Shown piece by piece: positions 44,595-56,085 of a stretch of DNA of 64,000 nt; positions within the stretch are counted from its first letter, which is position 1, and each line of letters opens with the position of its first letter. Origin of the DNA: Dallia pectoralis (Eukaryota > Chordata > Actinopteri > Esociformes > Umbridae); contig CM055760.1 of assembly GCA_029465975.1 (NCBI GenBank), positions 8,140,575-8,204,574 of the forward strand. Direction: 5' to 3'. The notes under the pieces were generated by a model. The model was given only the letters and a program-made list of their open reading frames with translations, was not told the origin of the DNA and ran no database searches. Both the position numbers and the translations under genes were made by a program.

Positions 44595-45970
44595 ATTACT
44601 GTTGATGCGGTTGTATTTAATAGATTAGTATGCTGATCATCATGAAAACGTGATCACCATGGAAATCACCACAACAAAATTGTCTTAGAAAAAGCCATGA
44701 ACTAGGTTAAGATGATCAGAAGTCTATTTGAGGAATAGATATTTTGAATGCCACAATCAGCCCGTCTTCACCATCCCACAAGAGTTCCACAGGCAAAAAA
44801 GCAATTTCCTGCAACTCGTAACTCAAATTGAAATGCCAGAAAGATGACAGCGACCCACTGACAACACTGTTCATTCGCCTAAAAAGACGGCAAGGTGATG
44901 AGAATACCCTGTCTCACATGAACAAAATATTGACAAATTGCAATTTTGTGAGGGCACAGAGCCACTGTCAACATTCTGATTCCCGTTAATCACGTTAAGT
45001 CAGGGTAGTGATGAATAAAAAAATCATTCCAGATCAGTGTTGATTACAAAAGAAAAATTATAGGTTCTAATGGAAAAATGTATTACAGAGAATGCAATGC
45101 TCTCAATGAAAAGCAAAGTTAAGAAATTCGGCCTGTAATGGTCTGTGTGTATAGCACATGGATCCAAAATGGCGTGCAGTGATTGGTCAACATGTCTGGA
45201 TGGTCAACATGTCTGTGGATGTATAACCGTGAGACTGTAGACTCCTAAAACATCGTGTGCCTATGCAAATCCCACTTGCACTAATATATTTGTCTACTTT
45301 CTACTTGCGGTTCTGGCCACGACTCATATGTCATCCTGAAAACCAACCGTGTCATGGTTTGTTCATGCAACGTGTTGCCCCTGGAAACCAACTGTTTTGA
45401 CCAACTGTACGTCTATTGGAGACAGCTCCCTACTGTAATTGGCCAATAGGAAACCCAGTGTGATATTGACCACTCAGCATCCAGGGTTGGATCCAATACT
45501 GTTTTTTCAATAGACTCATACGATGTCAATGAGGTATGCGAGCCTGTTGGGCAGAATTCACATATTCATTTCATTCTGTGGGTGGGTTTCTATTGAACCA
45601 GGGGGACAGGAAGAGCCAGGGGTCGGTTTGTCGAAATTATTCTTGTGATATATGGTTTGTGTCTGAATGAGAATCAGCAGTGAGGCTGTGACAAAAACAA
45701 TTGCAATTTAGTTGGGTTTCCTCGTTTAATTGAAGGTTTGTTTTAACTTCTGATTTTACATGAGTAAAGATGTATTTCAAATATATATTTTTGCTTAGTA
45801 AGCTTGCTCAAAAAATACATTATGTTAATCAAAATTAATGGCTTATTTTATATGAACAGTGTTATGCTACATTTAAATGGCAACCATCTGTTTGTTTTTT
45901 TACAATACAGCCTGGTACAATTTTTTTTAATCGGATTGTAATTAAACCAACACACAGCAGTTGAAACAAC
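44595..45970. other. Non-coding stretch upstream of the exon at 46633
   Basis: AT-rich. Contains a short duplication (ggtcaacatgtctg twice, 45185-45215). No gene recognised. Confidence 0.45.
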
Positions 45971-45974
45971 ACTA

Positions 45975-45982
45975 TGACGTCA
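45975..45982. promoter_or_regulatory. Consensus cAMP response element (TGACGTCA)
   Basis: A perfect 8-bp CRE palindrome about 650 bp upstream of the exon-1 ATG, at the AT-rich edge of the GC-richer promoter region. Function is inferred from the motif only; an 8-mer can occur by chance. Confidence 0.4.
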
Positions 45983-46014
45983 TTAACATAATGCTTAAGC
46001 CTATCCACGCGCAA

Positions 46015-46632
46015 AAAAGTCGCAGAATCACATCCAGTCCGCGGATCCAGGCCGGTTTTTGATCCGTCCGCACCACAGGCGCTCCGTCGGTCCGGTTCGG
46101 ATTGGCTGCAGCAGCGTGGCACATTGACACACAGAGAGCCGCCTCTGATTCACTTCCATCAGTCGAGCGGTAGACGCGCGGTACCGGGGGCTGCGTGCAC
46201 TCGACTGACGGACCGGGGGACCGCACATGCACGGAGGACTTTTGTGTTTTTGCATTTTTCCAGATCCTGAACATGAACTTCGTCTCGACCGGACATCATC
46301 ATCGACACAAGCATCCAGATCTTGGTGCTGTTAAGCATTACAAAAAGTGAACAGAGCAAAGGGTGATTTAAAAGGTGTGCATGAATATTCCTAGGATGTC
46401 TTAGGGATTTATTACGGTGGCACTCGCTCCTAAAAAGACAATCTGCAATTTCAAAACTATTCCAGTCCTGGAATAATTGTTTATCATAAATATCTTCCTC
46501 CATCCTTCCTTCCACCTTCTTTCTGCTCAAGTTTGAGGCACCGAGATATTTCCATAGCAGCGGCTTCAAGGACTCCAGATCATTGGGACCGCGTTTAATA
46601 GCCTCTGGACTCGGGGTTTTGGACTCCGCATA
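46015..46632 (+). promoter_or_regulatory. Candidate promoter and 5' UTR of the exon-1 gene
   Basis: Bases 46015-46230 are clearly richer in G+C and CpG than the flanks (gtcgcag, gcggatccag, gtccgcac, agacgcgcggtaccggggg). A 9-bp inverted repeat tcagtcgag/ctcgactga sits at 46159-46167 and 46200-46208. No TATA box is evident. The start site and the possibility of a separate non-coding first exon cannot be settled by eye. Confidence 0.45.
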
Positions 46633-46753
46633 ATGGGGTTCAGGGGACAAACCGCACGCAGTGGAGGGAAAGGAGTTGCGGGATACTCACCGCAGATGAT
46701 CGGCACATGTTTCGTTTTGCTATTTGCCCTGGTGGATATCGGAGCATCTCAAG
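46633..46753 (+). CDS. First coding exon of an unidentified secreted or membrane protein
   Basis: ATG at 46633 has A at -3 and G at +4 (ataATGG), a strong Kozak context. Forty codons plus one base follow and the exon ends in CAAG|GTAAAGC, a good splice donor giving a phase-1 intron. The peptide begins MGFRGQTARSGGKGVAGYSP and continues QMIGTCFVLLFALVDIGASQ: a basic n-region, a hydrophobic core of about 12 residues, and small residues (GAS) suitable for signal peptidase just before the junction. A signal-peptide exon followed by a phase-1 intron is common in Ig-superfamily, CUB, EGF and receptor-type proteins. I do not recognise the gene, and no second exon could be supported in the remaining 17 kb. 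A second in-frame Met (residue 22) could give a shorter, more typical signal peptide. Confidence 0.6.
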
Positions 46754-47277
46754 GTAAAGCAATATATATAATGAATCCCCGCATGCAGAATAAAGCTTAT
46801 AGTGACTGAATATTCACTGTGCATAAGGCTATATAGGTGTGCTGCCTAGAGACCGTCAAAAGTCGATAATTGGTCATGTTTTTCCTCCAAGAAAAAACTA
46901 TTTCGTTTTCAATTATTTCTCAAATATTCTCGCATTCCTTAAGTCGAATAGGTTGTCAGGTTTTGTGTGGGTATTTTACTCAGTCAATTATGGGGTTTGA
47001 TCTGGGGAACTGATCTGGGGAATGTGTTCAAATGACCACATTGACAATTATCACTGAGTTTCAGGCGAGGCTGTGCATTGAAATAATAAATATTCAGTAT
47101 ATATATTAATGTAAACATGAAGGCACTTAGTAGACTGTGCACAGTTATTTTGCTGCATTTTGTTTTTCGGTTCCATATTTTTGTGTGTTTTTTGTAAACT
47201 GATCCACACCCGACTGTCTTAGGATAGACATCCACATATCTCTGTATCTCTCTCTCTTTTTTGACACACACTTCTAC
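46754..47277. other. Start of putative intron 1
   Basis: AT-rich sequence after the donor site; no coding content recognised. Confidence 0.45.
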
Positions 47278-47296
47278 GCACGCACACACACACACG

Positions 47297-47379
<83 letters not shown>
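47278..47379. repeat. (CA)n microsatellite, about 50 repeats
   Basis: About 100 bp of nearly pure (CA)n with one GAACA interruption near 47296. Confidence 0.95.
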
Positions 47380-47381
<2 letters not shown>

Positions 47382-49150
47382 TGACTTTATTATAGCCTCC
47401 AAGCAGATCTGAGTGCTCCGGTCTTTTATCCTGGTAACTATTTTGACTTTAGTGACCTTCCACTCGAACTATGTCGTCCCAGTTTAGTTGAATTACTGCC
47501 TATATGAAACCGTATCTTTTATTTTAAATGTCAATGCACTCACGGGCTTGTGCTATTAAGTACAGTTGTGACATGCTATCCATCGGCGAGGATTTTCGTC
47601 GTCTTTCATTCTTCCTCAGTTATGGTTTTGTCGTCGCTCACTTTTGTTGTGAGTATGATGAAGTTCAGGGTCAGAGGTCACAGCCTCATCCATCAGACTG
47701 GCCCCTCTCACATCTGTTGTCCTGGGTTATTCACCTGCTGTTATGTTAACAGTGGTACATCATTGTGTCCAGAGATATTGGTCAACAATGGTATTGAAAG
47801 GCTCGATCTGTCAGCAACGGGCTCACGGCTTTGGCTTTTTTTTAATATTGAGATCTCCTGTTCTACTATTACACTTTTTCCATTCTTCTTTGGCGGTTGG
47901 TGTTTCACGGTTGGCGGTTGGCGTTTCACCCTCCAATATGGAGGTTACAATTTCACAAAGACATTTCTATGTTGCTGTTTTCACTGCTTTCATCAAACGT
48001 CATGAGTAATCACTTATGATCAGCATAAGGCATTGTGGGATTAGATAATTCCACGTAGCCTGAATAATATACTCAGCCAGCCCGTCTACACTAAAATGTA
48101 ATGCATATATTTGGGACAAAATAAAGACAAAGCGTAGCTATTTATACTGTAAAGCCATTAATGTATTGGTGAAAATTTAAGATAATCCCATTAATATATT
48201 CATATATTCCACTTATTGGATATTACATTGTCTGTACAATCTTTATTACAGTGGTCCCAACAGTACTCTGTAGCTGTACCACACTTGAGCATGCAGGCAT
48301 CCCGTCTGCCACAGGGAGGTGCTAGAGCATGCTTGAGTAACAAGGCTATACAAAGGGGCTATCACTTGGTCAAAATAAAAAAATATAAACATAACTCACA
48401 TACTGTAGGCCATTTTCAAACGGATTAGTTAATCTTTCTGGCAGTTGCTGTCGTTAAGTCACAATTCTGTAAAAATACAGCAGGAAAAAAATAATGACTA
48501 AAGCCTTAGACACAAAATAACATCTAACTCTAGTTTGTAGCATTCAACCATTGAAACTGTTAATTGGTGATTCGACATTAGGGTTAACCTGAGCATCCAA
48601 CAATAGACGTCATCCGTTATCACCAGAGATTGATGTATTTAAAATGAGTCTTCATTTTAATGATCCTGTCACAGTAAATGGCAGTCAGTCTTAAACAGCA
48701 AAACAGAAAGACTTGTGAACACCCTGACCCATTTTTACAGATCCGCTCACGAACAGAGATGGATTGTCTGTCAAAAAAAACATTTGAGAACTGTTGTGGG
48801 TGTGTTTGTGTTTCCTCGGGAGGCAGACGCACGACCTCTTTTCAACTGTAGATGTTCTATTTCAAAACACACATGCACATCTATGAATGCAGTGGAACAA
48901 TGGAAGTAATGGCGTGAGGGTTTTCACATTTACAGTGGCAATTCTCGAAGCCTTATTAACACAGACCTAGCTGGAACAGAAATAAACCGTTATTTTTTTA
49001 ACAATTTAAAAAAATAACGGTGGTTTGGAAGTCAGCCTTTTCTCTTCTCCGCCGGCGTATTCCAACAGTCTCTTGCAATCTTTTTTGCAGCTCCAATGTT
49101 ATTTTAGATGATCCATTCGCAGAAATGAGTTTCAACAACCCATTTTAGGC
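47380..49150. other. Non-coding stretch, nothing recognised
   Basis: Only a two-copy local duplication (ggcggttggtgtttcacggtt/ggcggttggcgtttcac, 47891-47930) stands out. Confidence 0.45.
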
Positions 49151-49830
49151 AATTTTGCCCTGAATCTGCCCCTGTTCCAACCTCCTACCCCTTGCTCCAA
49201 CCTCCTACTCCTTGCTCCAACCTCATACCCCTTGCTCCAATTTCCTACCCCTTGCTCCAACCTCCTGCCCCTTGGTCCAACCTCCTGCCCCTGCTCCAAC
49301 CTCCAGCCTCTGCTCCAACCTCCTGCCTCTTGCTCCAACCTCCAGCCTCTGCTCCAACCTCCTGCCCCTTGCTCCAACCTCCTGCCCCTGCTCCAACCTC
49401 CTGCCCCTGCTCCAACCTCCAGCCTCTGCTCCAACCTCCTGCCCCTGCTCCAACCTCCTGCCCCTGCTCCAACCTCCAGCCCCTGCTCCAACCTCCAGCC
49501 TCTGCTCCAACCTCCTGCCCCTTGCTCCAACCTCCTGCCCCTGCTCCAACCTCTGCTCCAACCTCCAGCCCCTGCTCCAACCTCCCATTCTAGATCTCTA
49601 TCCCTGCACCAGCTCCAACCTCCTGCCCCTTGCTCCAACCTCCTGCCCCTGCTCCAACCACCAGCCCCTGCTCCAACCTCCCGTTCTAGATCTCTATCCC
49701 TGCACCAGCTCCAACCTCCTGCCCCTTGCTCCAACCTCCTGCCCCTGCTCCAACCTCCAGCCCCTGCTCCAACCTCCCGTTCTAGATCTCTATCCCTGCA
49801 CCAGCTCCAACCTCCTGTCCCCTTCTCACA
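49151..49830. repeat. 18-19-bp C-rich minisatellite with a higher-order unit
   Basis: Base unit ctccaacctcctgcccctg(ct). From about 49560 onward a higher-order unit of about 110 bp repeats three times, each closing with ttctagatctctatccctgcaccag. The 19/18-bp mix opens all frames on both strands (up to 226 codons); these are artefacts. Confidence 0.95.
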
Positions 49831-50854
49831 GTGACTCCTACATAGTTAATGAAGAAGGAGCAATTGAGAAACTAGGGGGAAAACCCGTGTAGCTCTGGTT
49901 TCTCAAGGGCAGGGCAGCGATGACATAACGTCCATCCCAGAACCCCGGAGAGGCCCATGTCATTGACTGGACTGGGAACACGAACCAGGTCGTTCCCTGT
50001 CCATTAAGAAGTCGATAAGCCCGGAGAACATTGTTTGCTGCTAATTAATGGCCCTGCCTCCTTTCGGGCTCTGATTAGCTGTCTGTGCATTTCCAAATCA
50101 CTGGAGAGTCTCTTCAGTGTCGGCCTCTCCCGGTTGACGATTGCATTGTCTCTCTTGGCCAGAAACGGACGTTTTCGCTCTGCTATACTCATCTCGTGCC
50201 ACGCCCTTCACGCTACGTCGACAAGAAACGTTCGGTCAACAATGGGTTCGGCCTCCGGCGCCCGTAGACCGACCGTATACTGACCGTATACCGACCAAAA
50301 TCGATATGTAAATGCACATGGTTCAACGTGTGTGAGTTTACCATTGGACACTCAGGGATTTTAATGGGTGCATTCGCACAAAAGGCTGACGGCAGTGCCG
50401 AGCAGCTGTTACGCGTCTGTTGGTGAATTTGGGGGGAATTTTTGAAAAGTGAGTTGATAGTATGGGGCTGAATCTCAGTGTGATGTCTCCTCATGGTGAA
50501 TCTCAACTGGCTGTGCTTCTTATTAGTCTGTGTTTGAACTTGTTCACTTGACAGGGTAATCCAGCTAGTTAAATTCCAGCAGAGAGAGGGAGAAAGAAAA
50601 TGTGAATAGAATGGTACTTCTGTTTGAACGGGCTCCCAGCTGGCTTTTTTAACCTGAGAGAGCTTTTTAACCTACTGAACCATCAACAAAGCAGCAGTGG
50701 AGATGTGAGGTCAGCCAGCCAGCATCCAAAACCGTACAAGTCAGGGACAGTGGCTTGACTGTCAATCTTGAAAATAATCCACCTTTCAAACTGCCCTGAA
50801 TCCAAACACTAGCAAGTGTGTGTGTGTCTATGAATCATCCATTTGCGCAGTAGC

Positions 50855-50900
<46 letters not shown>

Positions 50901-52369
50901 GCTGATCTGTGACTGTTTGAATATGCAAATGAAGTGAGAACGAGAGAGGATAAGCAGTGGAAGTAAAGGTTTATCCTGGATTGTTCTCCAAACAGTCTAA
51001 ATCAACGTATATGTCTTCTTCAAATACCTCCCGGCAAATATGCCATTATGGATTTATAAAATATAATAATGTTAAGTCTAACATGTTAACTAGAATCAAA
51101 AGCCCGGTGCAGTTAAACATTTCTTGAAAAACATTTACCAATTTGAAGGTCCAAATAAATTCTAATGATGAATTGTAGCACATGTTCCAACATTGAGCGC
51201 ATATTTAATTTTAATGCTGGCGCCCTGTTAGAATCAAACCCACAATAAACTGTGGAAAACAATGCTTATATTTAGTCCCTTAAGCTATTTGAGAGTGTCC
51301 AGCCTGTTTGTGTGGGACATTACTTTTGAGCAACTGCTAGATGTCACCAGAGTGACCGTTGACGGTTCCTCTGGACCAGGAGGTGGACTCTAATCAGCCA
51401 ATCCGGTCCGTGTATTTTAATAATTAGTTTTCTAACGCTTCAAAATCCAACTGTTCATTTCAATGGCCACAAGTGGCTCCGGGAAATATATTACTATTAT
51501 ATATAAATATATATAATATATATAATATAATATATATATGATGAACCAAAAGCTAACGGAGAGTTCCATATCAACTTATGTCAAACTCACAGACACAGAA
51601 TAAGAGTTTGCCTAGATGGGAACATAGACACACGCGCGCGCGCACACACGGCCACCCACGTGACTGATCGGGTGGTGTGTGTTTAAAAAGAAAATCGCCT
51701 CACGTGATAATGTTATTGTTGCTATCGTTATTACTCGAACCGTTTCCCTCTTCGCCTGACAACCGTCGTCTATGGGGCGCTGCTACGGTTACAGCCACTG
51801 CGGTCATTGCGCAAACGTCGTCTGTATGTACAATGAGCACATTGTGTGTGTGTGTGTGTGTGTGTGTGTTGGTGGTGTGGCGGGGGGGGGGGTGGAGGAA
51901 TGGTAGGAAATCACCTAGCGCTTGGACCGTGACATAACGACACCGTTTCTACTTTAAGGCTCACATTTAATTGAGGGGAAATTCAATTCAGGCGCAAACG
52001 TGCTCACACATAGGCGCCGGTTAAGCGCTATAACCTCCAAGCCGCACGTCATCAGAAATGACACCCGCGGCCCGGCGCCTTTTCCTCAAGCGGATGACGT
52101 CACAACAACACGCCGTTTGTTGGTTCCACCACGGAGGTGAGTGAGAGCGGGTGATAATTACTGCGAAAAGACGTTTTTTGTTAAATAAAATGAAGTCACC
52201 TTCTATTTCTACTGAGGTGGGAGAACATATTCTTATTGCACTGGGTGTGAGTATAGCATGTCTGTTGAATCCAGATGTGCCTATAGGTACTGTGCCACAC
52301 AGAGACAACCCATATTATTCAGTGTGTCACCTGCCTTATTCTCAGAGATATCCTGTAGGAAGAGACGGG
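49831..52369. other. Non-coding stretch with short microsatellites
   Basis: Holds (TG)n at 50855-50898, an AT-rich palindromic tract at 51493-51539 (atatatataa variants, cruciform-prone), (CG)n at 51630-51642, and (TG)n followed by G10 at 51844-51891. No gene recognised. Confidence 0.55.
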
Positions 52370-52652
52370 AGGAGGATGGGAGAGCGAGAGAGATTGGAGA
52401 TACTGTAGAGAGGAGAGGCATACGTGGAGCATTTGAGGAGAGGATATAGGGTGATACAAGGAGGACTGGGAGAGAGACGATGAGTGGGAGAGACAAAGAG
52501 GAGGCGAGGACCTGGAGAGAGAGACTGAGAGAAGAGGAACAGGAGAGAGAGACTGAGAGGAGGAGAGGAACCGGATAGAGAGAGGCAGAGGGTGAGAGAG
52601 ACTGAGGGGAGGAGAGGAACAGGAGAGAGAGGGAGAGACTGAGGGGAGGGGA
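52370..52652. repeat. GA-rich minisatellite (gagagagactgagaggaggagaggaac)
   Basis: Homopurine-rich imperfect units of about 25-45 bp. Minus-strand Ser/Leu/Pro frames are repeat translations. Confidence 0.85.
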
Positions 52653-53845
52653 AGACAGGACAGTGACACACTCATCCCAGGGCAACATCCACCATTAGCA
52701 GTCCATTAGGGACCAGCACAAGTAGCATCACTTGACAATCTGCCCTGTGCCAGAAAGTCTGACCTGTGTTTCAGCACTTTCCTCTTCATTCTCTCCCATT
52801 CACAGACACACACACACTGCTCATCTGTTGTTAGATCGTTGGTGTGTGTGTGTGGCTTTGTTTTCATGAGTGCTCACTTCTCGGTGCGTTAGAGAGTTCA
52901 GTGAGCGAACATTCTGTCATACCGTTATCCCCATCTCCATAACCAGACCCGAGGCAACGCTGATTTCTCTGTTAGTTTTCAGTGATGGGCTCTTAGCATA
53001 GCAGAAGTAGCGGCTGTTTAGGACAATGCTAAATTCTAACTAGCAAGGAATAGATTTTTTTCTATTAGGGCCTTTCGCAAATGGCAAGTTTACGGCAACA
53101 TACCTTGTATCGACTTTCGGTTAAGACGCCGCTAAGTGCTTGCAAAATGGGGTTTTGAACGGTGTCGTTACTGAATGTCATGGCGCCAAATATGCGGACA
53201 GAGTTGTCTGTCAGGAGAAGACCACCCCAGATAATTGTAATCCTTATTGAAGTTGCCAAATCAGTCCGTCATAGTAACCCGACCCTAGTGATTGTAGAAG
53301 TTTTTCTTTTTAAACAGCTGGGTTGTTGCCCGTTTCTAACATTTTACAAGTGCACCAGCTATATAGACGCCAGACTGGTGACTAATACGATCGACTGTTT
53401 GGTCTAGATTACACCAAGAAAACCACTTTGCCATCGTTATATCATTATGCTTACTTAACAGGCCGCGATGTTGCCATTAGCTAGCAAACGTTGGTTACAA
53501 TTATCTCTCAAATTTATTTAGCTGGCTTATGTTTGACGCTCGGCCTCCAGTCTGTATCTTAAAGTTTCACTTGCTCACCAGTATATATGTCGATAGGTTT
53601 TCCTACTTACTAAATGCCTTATTCGATCACTATTGTTCCCTTCAGAACTAATAATTACCTGCCACTTGGTTACTACGTCCCTCAGTCTGCTTCACACGTA
53701 AAGCGTCTTCTCAGAACAATATTGTGATGAAACGCATGACGTTTGCCTGACTACTCGGTTACATCTTCCCCGATGACGACACCCGCAGAAAATAACCCCT
53801 GTGCTCCGTCGACCCGGCTAGCCGCTTTGATAAGCGACGGTGATT

Positions 53846-53905
53846 ACGGCGGTTATTACGACGGTTATTACGGCGGTGATTACGGCGGTGATTACGCCGG
53901 TGACG
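53846..53905. repeat. Short GATTACGGCGGT tandem repeat
   Basis: About five 12-15-bp copies: gattacggcggttattacga, cggttattacggcggtgatt, acggcggtgattacgccggt. The + strand frame gives GDYGGYYDGYYGGDYGGD, low complexity without other gene evidence. Confidence 0.8.
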
Positions 53906-54713
53906 GTTACCTGGGTCCTCACCTCTGTTTCTAAGTGAATACCTGATAATGGATCGGGCCATTTCGGAGGTGACCCGGGGGCTGGTTAGACGCGCGGTAA
54001 TTTCCCATTCAGACGGTGGATCAGCTAACACCCCGGTGATTATTCTGAAGCATCCCGGACAAAGGGAGCAGCGCGAAAAACGGAGTCGCACGGGGGGGAC
54101 AGCAGGGCCCCCTGCTTCTCGCCGAGGAGGCCAATTATGATCAGAGGGGAGAGAAATGGAAGATCAGAGGGACCGGGGGGGAAGGGGAGGGGGGTCGGAG
54201 TGGAGGAGGGCGTTGTGATTTCCTGTTAAGTGGCCCTTCTCATGCCATTATAAGCGGAGGACCTGACAGGGCACATTATGAGTGAGTGCAAGTACACACT
54301 TCATGCTCTGCCCTTTAATTTGTATTTTTTCTCCCTGTGGGCCCTGTCGGGGTGCGACCGTAAATGTCCTAGTGCTTTTCCTCATTCTCTGGCCCTTAAC
54401 GGAGCGGCCTGGGACAGGTCCTTATAAGGCCTGGTTAAAGACAGGAGTTTACGTGCTCTTTGGTTTGCTTGCTGTCTTGTCTGCCGCGACGGATTTCGCT
54501 GGTTTCGTCTGGCGGCTGTTTGCGTGTGACTAGTGAGGTCAACGTTAATGGGCTTTAGCCTCATTTGTTATTAGCCGGCCATTTTCATGCCACAGTCTAC
54601 GTGTTTGCTATTCTAACGGAAGAGGATCTCACAACTGGTTTTCACGAGGGACTTTAGGATATCTATAGACTGATTGAAATCGTAATAATGTTAGTGTTAA
54701 GTATTAGGTTCAC

Positions 54714-54749
54714 AGTTAGGGTAAGGTTAGGGTTAGGTTTAGGGTTAGG
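54714..54749. repeat. Short interstitial telomere-like tract
   Basis: gttagggtaaggttagggtt followed by aggtttagggttagg: about five TTAGGG-type units, three of them exact or near exact. Confidence 0.65.
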
Positions 54750-55443
54750 CCCTGAGTTTAAGGCTCGGTCATTTATTCAGAATTGTGAAGCTATGTGTTT
54801 TGTCTTCCCTAAAAGCTTGACCCCATTTTACAAAACAAATCAATCCAGATACGCTGCATGGTTGCTTGAGATTGGTGACATCATTGCAGTTTTTCTTTCG
54901 CTTTGTAGCAGTTTAATGCCCATTGCTGATTATATATTGACTTCACATGATCTACTGGAGTAGAGAAATCACTCTAATTCATATTCTAACACAAACTCCC
55001 AGGTCGTGCCTGGCTTGAGACACCAGGTTGACCTCACCTACAGACAACCACTACTGATGACATAAACGCTAAGTGGACACGTGACCGCAATCAAGTTGAT
55101 GCACTGAACTGCAGTTATGTGGTTATTCTACCCTTTTTTTTAAAGGATTAGGACAGAACGAGAGAGCGAGAGTGTGCTGGGATTTGAGGCTGAGGGGAAA
55201 TTCTGCTGGCACCAGGATGTTACGCACACTCAGACAATATAAAAAACACTCAAAGTGCTGATGAGCACCGAACAGCCGTTATTTCCCTGCCGTCTTTTAA
55301 TGGGACTGCTAACTGACTCCCAGCTGCCTCGCCTCTACAGGACGGCTATAGGCTACTGTGCTGTATGGACGGTATGTGGCACAGAGCCACTGGAGGTGGG
55401 AACACCGATGTTTTGTCCCATGGTGATACCCTTCTGAAACCAA

Positions 55444-56085
55444 ATGTGCTCTAATGCAGACTCTAATACTGACTCTAGTGCACACTCTAGTGAAGACTCT
55501 AATACTGACTCTAATGCAGACTCTAATACTGACTCTAGTGCACACTCTAGTGAAGACTCTAATACTGACTCTAATGCAGACTCTAATGCAGGGTCTAGTG
55601 CAGACTCTAATACTGACTCTAGTGCACACTCTAGTGAAGACTCTAATACTGACTCTAATGCAGACTCTAATGCAGAGTCTAGTGAAGACTCTAATACTGA
55701 CTCTAATGCAGACTCTAATGCAGACTCTAATGCAGAGTCTAATGCAGACTCTAATGCAGACTCTAATGCAGAGTCTAGTGCAGACTCTAATACTGACTCT
55801 AGTGCACACTCTAGTGAAGACTCTAATACTGACTCTAGTGCACACTCTAGTGAAGACTCTAATACTGACTCTAATGCAGACTCTAATGCAGGGTCTAGTG
55901 CAGACTCTAATACTGACTCTAATGCAGACTCTAATGCAGACTCTAATACTGACTCTAGTGCACACTCTAGTGCAGACTCTAGTGCAGTCTAGTGCAGACT
56001 CAAATACTGACTCTAGTGCAGACTCTAATACTGACTCTAGTGCAGACTCTAGTGCAGACTCTAATGCAAACTCTAACCTCAGTTG
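55444..56085. repeat. 12-bp minisatellite (gactctaatgca), about 53 copies
   Basis: Units gactctaatgca, gactctaatact, gactctagtgca, cactctagtgaa and gagtctaatgca are ordered into recurring 60-bp blocks. Nearly all length changes are multiples of 12, so frames stay open (182 and 210 codons on the +, 218 on the -). Translation gives DSNTDSSAHSSED-like repeats. I see no gene context. Confidence 0.95.

Larger units (their letters stand above)
52653..55440. other. Non-coding stretch, no gene recognised
   Basis: CpG-containing around 53750-54540. Includes the short 12-15-bp repeat at 53846-53905 and the telomere-like tract at 54714-54749. No supported exon. Confidence 0.45.

Noticed and set aside
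53743..53934. Gly/Tyr/Asp-rich small protein
   Set aside because: Most of it is a short tandem repeat; no upstream or downstream gene structure.
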